A model generated the notes under the pieces. It ran no database searches, was not told the DNA's origin, and worked only from the letters and a program-made list of their open reading frames with translations. Positions 1 through 8,649 of a stretch of 64,000 nucleotides of DNA are shown here, one piece after another. The stretch spans positions 62,001-126,000 of the forward strand of contig VBAW01000016.1 in the NCBI GenBank assembly GCA_005888635.1. The letters are read 5' to 3'. Made by a program: the position numbers and the translations under genes. The stretch is from Candidatus Bathyarchaeota archaeon. Its GTDB lineage: Archaea; Thermoproteota; Bathyarchaeia; 40CM-2-53-6. Each line of letters begins with the position of its first letter. Position 1 is the first letter of the stretch.

Positions 1-183
1 GTTTTGAGCGAAGGACAGGTCGAATGCGCGGAACATCATCTCGTTCTTGATGGTCCAGTTTCCAGGGAAAATGTTCAGGTCCGCTTTGGGCTTGTCCTTC
101 TGGGCCTTGGGCAAGTTATGTTCGTCTCGGTGATCTTCTCAACATATTACTTAAACGTGAAATCTTGAGGTTCTCTCGTTGAC

Positions 184-1014
184 TCATGTTCCTGAGAACT
201 TGGGCTGACGCTTCTCAAGGAATGCTCTGACTGCCTCTAGATGGTCTTTGGTTTTTCCCGCTATATCCTGGTTCTGGGCTTCATACTCAAGGGCGTCGGG
301 TAGTTCAAGCCGGCTAACTTGGTTCACTACTCTCTTTGAGAGTCCGAGGGCCTTTGTGGGTCCATTCGCAAGCTTCTCAGCAACGCTGTTCACGACGTTG
401 TCTAGTTCAGTGCCTGGGACTGTCTGGTTTACTAGCCCTAGATTCTCAGCTTCCTTGGCTCCGACTGTTCTGCCGGTCATGATTAGCTCAAGAGCCCTGC
501 CCGGGCCCAGGGTTCGGGTCAGGAAATAGCTACTGCCAGAATCGGGTACCAAGCCTACCCCGATGAAGGCTTGTTTGAGGCCCGCCTCCTCAGAGGCTAT
601 TCGGATATCGCAGGCGAGGGCAATGCTCGCGCCGCTGCCTGCGGCGATGCCGTTGATTCGTGCTATAACTGGCTTCTCCATGTTTCGGATCCTTAGAATC
701 ATCGGGTGGTATTTTTTTCGTAGGTGATCGCCAAGGGAGGGACGGGAGTCACCACCGTACCTCTCTTTCAGACCTGAGACGTCTTCGCCGGCTGAAAAGG
801 CTCTACCTGCCCCGGTGATTATGAGACAACGAGTGGCCTCGTCCCTTTCCGCCTCTTTTAGCGCCCTGTAGAATTCTTCTCCCATCTTGTCGTCAAAGGA
901 GTTGAGGGCTGCAGGGCGGTTCAGGGTGATTCTAGTTATCTGTTCCTTCCTTTCGACTAGTATGGTTTCGTAGCCCATCTCATCGCCCCTTGAACTGGGG
1001 TGGTCGTTTCTCAC
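184..1014 (-). CDS. enoyl-CoA hydratase/isomerase (crotonase family)
   Basis: ORF translation with crotonase motifs (NRPAALNSFDDKM, AFSAGEDVS, ARINGIAAGSGASIALACDIRIAS). Confidence 0.9.
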   Translation of the reverse strand: MRNDHPSSRGDEMGYETILVERKEQITRITLNRPAALNSFDDKMGEEFYRALKEAERDEATRCLIITGAGRAFSAGEDVSGLKERYGGDSRPSLGDHLRKKYHPMILRIRNMEKPVIARINGIAAGSGASIALACDIRIASEEAGLKQAFIGVGLVPDSGSSYFLTRTLGPGRALELIMTGRTVGAKEAENLGLVNQTVPGTELDNVVNSVAEKLANGPTKALGLSKRVVNQVSRLELPDALEYEAQNQDIAGKTKDHLEAVRAFLEKRQPKFSGT

Positions 1015-1753
1015 TGAAGGCTTTCATTCCTTCCTTCATGTCCTGCGTCGAGAAGAGAAGGTAGAAGTTTCTTCTCTCAAATTGGAGGCCCTCCTCTAGC
1101 GAGGTGTCGAAGGCTTTCAAGACTGCTTCTTTGGCTAATCGCGTTGCGACAGGTGCTTTCTGTGCAATCTGCATAGCTAGTTTCTTCGCTTCCTCAAAGT
1201 AGGCCTCTATCGGGACGATCCTGTTGACGAGTCCATGCTTCTCCGCTTCCCGAGCAGTAATGGGTTGCCCGGTTAGGATCATTTCCATGGCGCGGAATTT
1301 TCCGATAGTTCTTGTCAGGCGTTGGGTTCCGCCTGCTCCGGGCATTATTCCTATGTTGATCTCGGGCTGTCCGAACTTTGCTGTTTCTGAGGCGATGATA
1401 ATGTCGCAGTTCATTGCCAGCTCACATCCTCCACCTAGGGCGTGTCCACTGATGGCTCCTACGATTGGTTTGGCTGTTTTCTTCAGTCTGTCCCAGAGTG
1501 CGAACTGGTTGCGCTGGATGAGGTCGACTGGGGTTGCTTCGGATAGTTCTTTGATGTCGGCCCCGGCTGAGAAGGCATCATCATTCCCGGTCAGAACGGA
1601 TGCTCTTATTCGATCATCCTTGTCGAACGCTTCGAGAGCCTCGACAAGTTCTCTGAGGAGTTCGAAGTTTAACGCGTTGAGGACTTTGGGTCTGTTTAGA
1701 CGAATGATACCGATGGGCGGTTCTGTCTCGACTAGTATCTGGCTGAACGGCAA
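980..1753 (-). CDS. enoyl-CoA hydratase (crotonase family)
   Basis: ORF with NRPKVLNALN, AFSAGADIKEL, GHALGGGCELAMNCDIIIAS, PEINIGIMPGAGGTQRL. Confidence 0.92.
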   Translation of the reverse strand: MPFSQILVETEPPIGIIRLNRPKVLNALNFELLRELVEALEAFDKDDRIRASVLTGNDDAFSAGADIKELSEATPVDLIQRNQFALWDRLKKTAKPIVGAISGHALGGGCELAMNCDIIIASETAKFGQPEINIGIMPGAGGTQRLTRTIGKFRAMEMILTGQPITAREAEKHGLVNRIVPIEAYFEEAKKLAMQIAQKAPVATRLAKEAVLKAFDTSLEEGLQFERRNFYLLFSTQDMKEGMKAFSEKRPPQFKGR

Positions 1754-1803
1754 GAGGGATCAGTTTTGCCGATCGTAGCGCGTGTATAAAGCGTTGGGAA
1801 TTC

Positions 1804-2682
1804 TCAACGAGTCGTGAAGAATTCGCGGTAGCCTCCTTTGCTCCCTTTTCTTCGTGAGGGATCTCCCAAGTATCCTTGATTCACCATCTCTCTGAGGGCC
1901 TTCGGCGGTATCCACTTTTCATCACCAGTAGCTTGAAAGAGCGCTTCCAGGTTGCGGAGTCTTGTGTCAAGCCCTACAAAATCCGCCAGTTCGAAGGGTC
2001 CCATTGGGTGATTGTATCCCAATTTCATTGCTAGCTCGATGTCGCGAATCTTGGCGGTATCTTCCTCAAGAAGCTTGGACGCCTCCATGAAAAGCGTGAG
2101 TCCCAATCGGTTAGCGATAAAACCGGGCTCATCCCGGACCATGATGGCCGTCTTTCCGATCGTTTCGACGATCATGCCTGCTCTCTGAATTGCCTCCACC
2201 GATGTCTGGTCTGTTTTGACGATCTCGACGAGTTTGGTGATTTGTGCGGGGTTGAAGAAGTGCATGCCCAACAGCCTGTTTTTTTTGGAGAGTTTTGATC
2301 CGATCTTGGTGACTGTGAGCGTGGACGTGTTCGAGGCGAGCAGGGCACTCTCTGGAGCAGCTGATTCTAGCTTTCCGAATATTTCCTGTTTGAGCAGTAG
2401 GTGTTCGTAGACGGCTTCTATGACAAGGTCTGCACTGTTGCAGGCCTCCTTCAAGTCGGCAGCTGGTCGGATTTGTTGGAGAGCCTTGGTCCCTTCTTCT
2501 CGGGTTATCTTCGCCTTGGCAACCGCCGATTCTATGCCGTAGGGTCCGTGGGCGACCTCGTCAAGTCCTGATTTGACCGCGGCACGATTCTCGTCGGTCA
2601 CGGAAACTTCGTGGCCGTGTTGTGCGAAGACTTGTGCTATCTGGCGGCCCATCATTCCGAAGCCGATGACTGCGACCTTCAT
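1804..2682 (-). CDS. 3-hydroxyacyl-CoA (3-hydroxybutyryl-CoA) dehydrogenase
   Basis: Rossmann start MKVAVIGFGMMGRQIAQVFAQHGHEV and GMHFFNPAQITKLVEIV; start moved to the internal Met just after the upstream thioesterase. Confidence 0.9.
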   Translation of the reverse strand: MKVAVIGFGMMGRQIAQVFAQHGHEVSVTDENRAAVKSGLDEVAHGPYGIESAVAKAKITREEGTKALQQIRPAADLKEACNSADLVIEAVYEHLLLKQEIFGKLESAAPESALLASNTSTLTVTKIGSKLSKKNRLLGMHFFNPAQITKLVEIVKTDQTSVEAIQRAGMIVETIGKTAIMVRDEPGFIANRLGLTLFMEASKLLEEDTAKIRDIELAMKLGYNHPMGPFELADFVGLDTRLRNLEALFQATGDEKWIPPKALREMVNQGYLGDPSRRKGSKGGYREFFTTR

Positions 2683-3236
2683 TTGGAAGAGTTCTCTGCG
2701 GCCCTTTCCTTCTTGACCAACGCGACCATTCTCAAGCGTTCTTCTCGCCTTCTCTTCGCATCCTTCCATCGACGTTTCTCATCAGGGGATTCTGGAACGA
2801 CGTCGGGGATCTCGGTCGGCTTTCCGTTTTCGTCCATAGCAACATAAGTGAGGTATGAGGATCCCGTATGAGTAACTTTGCCAGTCTTGAGGTCCTCTGC
2901 TTCAATTCTAACTCCAACTTCCATTGATGTATGGCCCGCGTAGTTTAGTGAGGCTTTGAGCGTGAGGAGGTTTCCAACGTAGACTGGGTTGTAAAAGTCC
3001 ATCCGGTCCATGCTAGCGGTGACGACTGTCTTTCGGGTGTGGCGTAGGGCTGTCACGCCTGCTGCGACGTCTACGAGTTTGAGTATTGTTCCTCCGTGGA
3101 CGAACCCCATCGGGTTAGCATCGCTTGGCAGCATCTGTGATGATAGGATGGATTTCGATTCGGTGACCGGCTTCGAGGGTCTCATAACCTTCCGGGCTCC
3201 TAGCTGTCGGAATTTAGCCTTGTCACGAGGAAGCAC
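2679..3236 (-). CDS. acyl-CoA thioesterase, hotdog fold
   Basis: SSQMLPSDANPMGFVHGGTILKLVDVAAGVTALRHTRKTVVTASMDRMDF pattern. Confidence 0.85.
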   Translation of the reverse strand: MLPRDKAKFRQLGARKVMRPSKPVTESKSILSSQMLPSDANPMGFVHGGTILKLVDVAAGVTALRHTRKTVVTASMDRMDFYNPVYVGNLLTLKASLNYAGHTSMEVGVRIEAEDLKTGKVTHTGSSYLTYVAMDENGKPTEIPDVVPESPDEKRRWKDAKRRREERLRMVALVKKERAAENSSK

Positions 3237-3441
3237 GGGATTCTGTCTTGGTTAGGGTTAGTTCTTATCTTTCCCAGGCGGGCGCGAGATTCGAGTAGGC
3301 CCCCGGGGGGCTAGAAAAGATTCTGCTCCTGAGTCGAGAATCTTTTTTTCGGAAAAGAGTTCACTGGCAACGGTCTTTTTTCAAGAACCGGTTCAGGAGC
3401 GATTCGAGAACCAGTCTCAATAACGAATTCTGACGCCGTTT

Positions 3442-3855
3442 TCAGTTACCGATTCCGCTCTTGATTCCATATGATCGGGCTGTTCTTATCCGGAGAAGGA
3501 TTCCAAGCAGGACAAACTCTACTGCTTTGGCAACGTAGGCTAGCGCGATGTTGGTGTTTGGCGCGTTGACAGCTGCGGATGCTGCCCAGAGGACGATGAC
3601 AATGACGACCCAATAGATGCCAATTTTGAGCCAGAGATCACGCCGATTGTTTGCTGCTACGAGACCGATGCCACCCAGATACACGAGTCCTATTAGGATT
3701 AACGGGACGCCAAGCGGTATTCCATAGACCCATATTCCGATGTACAAGTGAAGAATTGCGGTGACTGCTGCCAATACTAGGGCAACGTTAAGGAGGATCT
3801 TCGGATAACTCGTCGGTAGGGCCCCGGCGGTCGCGTCGGATTTCTCGCCTGTCAA
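3442..3855 (-). CDS. hypothetical multi-spanning membrane protein
   Basis: 137 aa ORF with about four hydrophobic segments. Confidence 0.5.
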   Translation of the reverse strand: MTGEKSDATAGALPTSYPKILLNVALVLAAVTAILHLYIGIWVYGIPLGVPLILIGLVYLGGIGLVAANNRRDLWLKIGIYWVVIVIVLWAASAAVNAPNTNIALAYVAKAVEFVLLGILLRIRTARSYGIKSGIGN

Positions 3856-4058
3856 GACGCGTTCTACGTGCTACGACGATAGTAGTTCTGGTATTAGGAT
3901 TAAGCATGCGACTGCTTGGCCAGACCGTTCCCGTGGAAAGCCGTGGCAAGGGTGAACCTCGTAAGCCAGTATGCCTACTTTACAGCTTGGTCCCCGTCCA
4001 AGATACGTTCTTGTTTCCTCAACTTCCGCAATGAAAAAGAAGAGTGTTGTAGATATGG

Positions 4059-4246
4059 TGGGGCCGGTGGGATTTGAACCCACGACATCCGCCGAGTCTT
4101 TCGTCTACGGGTATCTTCACGCGCTCCTGAATTTCGTCATCCCGCCAACTGGAGGTCTGCTTACCCGTTGTAATATATTCTGGAGCCCGTCGTCATTCCT
4201 TTCTAGGACCCATCTCTTGGAATGGGTCTGGCTAGACTACGGCCCC
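4059..4246 (-). tRNA. tRNA-Trp(CCA) with three predicted introns (4201-4229, 4113-4179, 4087-4104)
   Basis: Minus strand GGGGCCG/CGGCCCC acceptor, GTGGG-TTCAAAT-CCCAC T-arm, encoded CCA (4056-4058). Removing the three segments gives a 74-nt cloverleaf GGGGCCGTAGTCTAGCCAGGAATGACGACGGGCTCCAGACCCGTAGGTCGTGGGTTCAAATCCCACCGGCCCCA. Confidence 0.92.
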
Positions 4247-4360
4247 TCAACTGATTTGAAGGCTCGAGGCCCCACCGAGCGGCCGGCTCGAAAACTATCA
4301 GTATAAAGATAACTGAATCGGGCGTCGAGTCGAAGCTGTTCGGACAGTCAATGACTCGTT

Positions 4361-4765
4361 CTATGGTTGTTCTTTCTGCGCGATGTAAGTCCTTGTCTCA
4401 GGGACATACCATCGGGTTGTTTCACGGAATCTGTGCCAGAAATCGTGGAAGGCGGAGAGATCCCGGGATTCGACTGTGATCATTCCGTTGTACGTGGTGC
4501 CCCAGATGTGGGCGTATTCAGCGACGATCTCTACCTCCTTGGAAAGGTTCTTCTTGAACTGTTCCCAGCCAGCGGTCGCTTTCTTCTTGTCAGCCTCGGT
4601 CAGGGGTCTTACCCGGTAGAAGATCAGGAATGCGAATATCAGAGAATTACACCTTAGGTCGCGCCTATCAAGCAGTTGGGTTAATCTTGTTTTCGCCCTG
4701 TGGGAGCTAGACCCGGAAAGAGGCGTGGTTGGGTTACATGCCTCTTTTGTGACGGGATTCGCCAC
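4361..4765 (-). CDS. conserved hypothetical protein
   Basis: ORF; start uncertain. Confidence 0.45.
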   Translation of the reverse strand: MANPVTKEACNPTTPLSGSSSHRAKTRLTQLLDRRDLRCNSLIFAFLIFYRVRPLTEADKKKATAGWEQFKKNLSKEVEIVAEYAHIWGTTYNGMITVESRDLSAFHDFWHRFRETTRWYVPETRTYIAQKEQP

Positions 4766-4807
4766 TAGCCCTCAGTGATGATGGGTCTAGGTGTCTAGGG
4801 GATTCTA

Positions 4808-6751
4808 TTGCGGAAGGCAGCTGTCATTGTATTCCTCACTCTAAGCCTTCTTGTATTCTTGCCAACTGACGCTTCAACGAATCATAGCAATCCGCTCGGT
4901 TTTCTCAACGCAGGACCCGTAGGGACCACCGACTATCCTTGGACGATGTTTCATTATGATGCTGGGCGTAACGGAGCTACTCCTGCTTCTGGTCCTACCT
5001 CCGCGAGCCTGATGTGGAGCTACACTACGGGAGGCATCGTTTACGCCTCACCGATTGTGTCTGATGGATTTGTATTCATCCCGTCTTATGATGGTAAGCT
5101 GTACGCGCTTGACGAGTACACCGGAGCCCTCATCTGGTCCTTTACGACTGGATCAAATATCGTTGCAACTCCGGCAGTGGGAAACGGCATCGTCTACCTA
5201 TCGTCCAAGGACTTTACGGTCTACGCGCTTGATGAGAACACTGGTTCAATGCTCTGGCGAATATCGAACGTCGCGGCAGTCGTATCCTCTCCCGTCTTGG
5301 CAGATGGCAAGCTTTTCTACGGGACCTTGTATTCTTCATCAGCAGGTAGGGCTGAGTTTCTGGCCCTCAATCCTCAAGATGGAACAGTGTTCTGGAGACA
5401 GACTATTTCCGATTATATCGAGGGTTCCGCCGCCGTTAGCAAAGGGCTCGTGTTCTTTGGGATAGGCGCTATCAGCAACGCTGTCGTTGTCGCCTTGAAT
5501 GAGACGACTGGGAAGTCAGTCTGGAATTACAATACAGCGGTCCCGACTACGATAACCACGGCGCCCGCCACTGCTTATGGCAATGTTTACGTGGGTCTTG
5601 ACGGTACCAGGTTCCTCGCGCTCAGCCAAGCCACGGGCGGCCTAGTCTGGTCGTTCAACACCCCAAGCGGTTCTAACGCGACTTCTCCCGCGATCTATAA
5701 TGGAGTAGTCTACTTTGGAACGGGCAGAGGTATCGTGTATGCTCGTAACGCGACTACTGGTGGTCTAATATGGTCGTATACAACTCCTACCGGCGGGGCG
5801 GTGGCATCCTCCCCTGCCATAGCTCTTGGATCTAAGACCGTGTTTTTTGGTTCTAACGATCGCTACTTGTACGCGGTCAATATGATGACAGGCACCTTTT
5901 TGTGGAGGTACTTGACTGGCGGACAGGTTTCCTCTTCACCTGCGGTGGCCGATACCCGGGTCTTCATCGGCGCTAAAGACGCGAAGGTCTACGCCTTGGG
6001 GATAATCATTCCGCCACTGAGCGCTACGCTAACCGCGAGTCCAGCTATCCTGAGATCAGCAAGTGTGTCAAATCTTACAGTGACCGTTAGAAACAGCACG
6101 GGCCCGATCACAGGAGCCAATCTAACTCTTACCTCATCAGCCGGAGGAACACTCAGCCAGCCAGTGATGACTATTCCCGGGACCTATGTTGCCAACTTTA
6201 CTGCGCCCCCAGTAAGCTCGACCCTCATTGATGTAATCCAAGTTATTGCGAGCGCACCTGGCTACCTCAACGCTGTCGCAAGGACGACTATTACCGTGAA
6301 TCCGTACCCCCCTCTGACAGTCGCGGTTGCCGCGAAGCCCGGGACAACCACCCCTGGGGCGGAGGTTCTCCTGATGATCATGGTGACTAATGGGACTGAC
6401 TTGATCGCAGGTGCAAGTCTCACCATGACCTCGACATCGGGCGGCAGCTTCTCTGGTCCTACCGATGGTGGGAATGGAAACTATACAGTAATCTACACTA
6501 CTCCTCTCCAGAGCTCTACTAATGTCCTGACAGTCCAGGCCTCAAAGAACCAATTCAGCTCTGCGCAGGGCCAGGTCGTTGTGACAGTGAACGGGATTCC
6601 TGATCTTACTACTGTGAAGGTGGCTGGTCTACCGCTATTCCTATTTGCTGCGGTTGCAGTCCTCATATTCTTCATCCTTATCGCTGTCGCGGTTACGCGG
6701 CGGGACAGGTCCCGACCGCACGGTCCGCCTCAACCCTCGTTCACGTATTGA
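4808..6751 (+). CDS. secreted/surface PQQ-type beta-propeller repeat protein with Ig-like repeats and C-terminal TM anchor
   Basis: signal peptide, repeats of G.VYASP..S.G.V...S.DG.LYALD..TG.L.WSF.TG, two Ig-like repeats (SATLTASP..., TVAVAAKPGTTTPG...), C-terminal TM. Confidence 0.85.
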   Translation: MRKAAVIVFLTLSLLVFLPTDASTNHSNPLGFLNAGPVGTTDYPWTMFHYDAGRNGATPASGPTSASLMWSYTTGGIVYASPIVSDGFVFIPSYDGKLYALDEYTGALIWSFTTGSNIVATPAVGNGIVYLSSKDFTVYALDENTGSMLWRISNVAAVVSSPVLADGKLFYGTLYSSSAGRAEFLALNPQDGTVFWRQTISDYIEGSAAVSKGLVFFGIGAISNAVVVALNETTGKSVWNYNTAVPTTITTAPATAYGNVYVGLDGTRFLALSQATGGLVWSFNTPSGSNATSPAIYNGVVYFGTGRGIVYARNATTGGLIWSYTTPTGGAVASSPAIALGSKTVFFGSNDRYLYAVNMMTGTFLWRYLTGGQVSSSPAVADTRVFIGAKDAKVYALGIIIPPLSATLTASPAILRSASVSNLTVTVRNSTGPITGANLTLTSSAGGTLSQPVMTIPGTYVANFTAPPVSSTLIDVIQVIASAPGYLNAVARTTITVNPYPPLTVAVAAKPGTTTPGAEVLLMIMVTNGTDLIAGASLTMTSTSGGSFSGPTDGGNGNYTVIYTTPLQSSTNVLTVQASKNQFSSAQGQVVVTVNGIPDLTTVKVAGLPLFLFAAVAVLIFFILIAVAVTRRDRSRPHGPPQPSFTY

Positions 6752-6778
6752 TCGGATGGACGGGCTTTTCCGGGAAGG

Positions 6779-6788
6779 CTTATGTAAG
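6779..6788 (+). promoter_or_regulatory. candidate TATA box (CTTATGTAAG) for 5S rRNA
   Basis: TATA-like element about 28-37 nt upstream of the predicted 5S 5' end. Confidence 0.4.
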
Positions 6789-6815
6789 CGATTTCTGACC
6801 CGTGGGGTTTAGTGG

Positions 6816-6964
6816 GGTTGGCGGCCATAGCTGGGAGCTAGGACCCGTACCCATTCCGAAAGAACGAGGAACGCTCGTACCGGAAGCACGGAAGTGAATC
6901 TCCCAGGCGATCTCTGTGGTAGTGTGGTGAGAGATCCCACGCGAAGCTTAGACCGCTGCCAACC
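6816..6964 (+). rRNA. 5S ribosomal RNA, interrupted by a 26-nt BHB-like insertion at 6861-6886
   Basis: Helix I GGTTGGCGGC/GCTGCCAACC, conserved GGCGGCCATAGC, CCCGTACCCATTCCGAA...CACGGAAGTGAA, helix II CTGGGAG/CTCCCAG, GATCTCT/AGAGATC helix; 123 nt once the insertion is removed. Confidence 0.93.
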
Positions 6965-7119
6965 TCATTTGAAAATTCTGGAAAGTTCTAGAATTTTGCT
7001 TCATCGATTTTTTCTATCTTCAGAGTTATGATTGGGAAATCGTGCGTAATCAATCTTTATAACGCGCAGGGGACAATTAACCTTCAGCGCTCGGGGGACA
7101 TCGGCTGCTATCTGTTGCA

Positions 7120-8250
7120 TTGCTCGATATTTTCAGCCCTCTAAGCCCTCTAAGCAGCATTTTCAACAATCTAGGCACTGTCACTCAGTTAATCTTCACA
7201 CTCCTGTTTGTCCTTCTCTTCTTCGGATTTGGGCAGAAGCTCCAGATGCGTCAGTACATGTGGGATATTGACAGGGGATTACGACGCCTCGACCTCATTC
7301 GGACCCAGGCGAAGGATCTGGCGTTGAAGACTATCAAGGAGATCGGCAAGCCGACCATGGACCCATTGCCTCAACTAAATGTGCTGATGGAATCATTCTT
7401 GATTACTCCGGTGGACATGGACCCGTCGGGCATTGTGAGCAAGTTCGACCATCTCTTGGATGTTCGTGATGTGAAGTTCAAGGAGGATGTTCAGAAGATG
7501 GCGCCTGGTGCCGACTCCGCTCAGGTCAACAACCTTGAGAACCTTGTCGAGGCTTCTTGGGCCTTGAACACTATTTTCCGGATAATACGCCACTTCTATC
7601 TGTTGGGCAAGAAGACTAACAGTATATTCATCATCATTCAGCTTCAGGCTCTACTTCCTATGATTATGCAGGAGGCTGAAGCCTACTTGGGTGCGGGGCG
7701 AGCGTTTGCTGAGGGGCAGCCGATAGGGGATGGGCTTGGGCCGCTTGTTGCGTCGAAGTTGATGAAGGATAAGGCTCAGAGGAAGGTCGAGAAGGACATC
7801 ATGGTTGCTGAGACCACGATGGAGGATCGGAGAATAATTGCTCTCAAGGCCGAGGGTCCGGGGGGGAATGTTGGAAAACCGGGGGACGCCATACAATCCC
7901 TCCTCCAAGAGAACGATGGAAAGGTCTCAATGATCGTGATGGTGGATGCGGCTCTAAAGTTCGAGGGCGAGACCACGGGTGAGATCAGCGAGGGGATTGG
8001 TGCAGCGATTGGGGGCATTGGGACGGAGCGTTTCAAGATCGAGCAGGAAGCTACGAAACAGAAGATACCGGTCTACGCGGTCATCGTCAAGGAGAGCATT
8101 CTGGAGGCGATTACTCCTATGAAGAAAGAGATACTTGAGGCGGGAGACAAGGTTATCGAGAGGATTAAGAACCTCATCGTGGAACGGAGCAAGCCCGGCG
8201 ACACGGTTATAATCGCCGGAATAGGCAACACCATAGGCATAGGACAGTAG
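7120..8250 (+). CDS. DUF1512-type archaeal membrane protein
   Basis: N-terminal TM then FGQKLQMRQYMWDIDRGLRRLDLIRTQAKDLALKTIKEIGKP typical of DUF1512. Confidence 0.8.
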   Translation: MLDIFSPLSPLSSIFNNLGTVTQLIFTLLFVLLFFGFGQKLQMRQYMWDIDRGLRRLDLIRTQAKDLALKTIKEIGKPTMDPLPQLNVLMESFLITPVDMDPSGIVSKFDHLLDVRDVKFKEDVQKMAPGADSAQVNNLENLVEASWALNTIFRIIRHFYLLGKKTNSIFIIIQLQALLPMIMQEAEAYLGAGRAFAEGQPIGDGLGPLVASKLMKDKAQRKVEKDIMVAETTMEDRRIIALKAEGPGGNVGKPGDAIQSLLQENDGKVSMIVMVDAALKFEGETTGEISEGIGAAIGGIGTERFKIEQEATKQKIPVYAVIVKESILEAITPMKKEILEAGDKVIERIKNLIVERSKPGDTVIIAGIGNTIGIGQ

Positions 8251-8259
8251 ACTGTTAAA

Positions 8260-8649
8260 GTGTCTCAGCCGAGACCGCGGAGCGGTCCCTCAATAGGAGT
8301 AATGCTGATCTCCATAGTCCTAATCATAATCGCCTTCTACACCCTCAACCTCGCACTGTCGACATTCAGTTCAGACGTTACTCTGGCGACGTTGTACTTC
8401 ACGGTCGCGGTCCTGTCGTTCGGGTTTGTCGTCCTCTCAGTCTTCAGAGTCAGACGGGGCTACGCGTTAGCCAACCCGGCTCCGCTCAAGGTCATGTCGA
8501 TAGTGAAATGTCCACAGTGCAGCTTCAAACAGATCAAGAATTTCGCGGTCGGCGATTTTGTCTTCAAGAAGCTGGGCATGTGTTCCCAGTGCGGGGTCGC
8601 AAGCCTCTCGATAACAGGCATTTACTACGACGGACCCACACGCCGCTAG
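8260..8649 (+). CDS. hypothetical membrane protein with C-terminal zinc ribbon
   Basis: two TM segments, CPQC...CSQCG. Confidence 0.6.
   Translation: MSQPRPRSGPSIGVMLISIVLIIIAFYTLNLALSTFSSDVTLATLYFTVAVLSFGFVVLSVFRVRRGYALANPAPLKVMSIVKCPQCSFKQIKNFAVGDFVFKKLGMCSQCGVASLSITGIYYDGPTRR

Noticed and set aside
1-130. Partial minus-strand ORF at the left window edge
   Set aside because: Translates to DLNIFPGNWTIKNEMMFRAFDLSFAQN but is too short to assign a family.
4113-4179. Box C/D guide RNA inside the tRNA-Trp intron, as in Haloferax
   Set aside because: Only near-matches to box C (ATGACGA, GTGAAGA) and no CTGA box D on the sense strand.
3971-4306. ORF-track ORFs overlapping the tRNA-Trp gene
   Set aside because: They translate intron-containing tRNA sequence; no protein family resemblance.
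6493-6675. Antisense ORFs inside strong CDSs (here and at many other loci in the track)
   Set aside because: Overlap confident genes on the opposite strand and have low-complexity Ser/Arg-rich composition typical of shadow ORFs.
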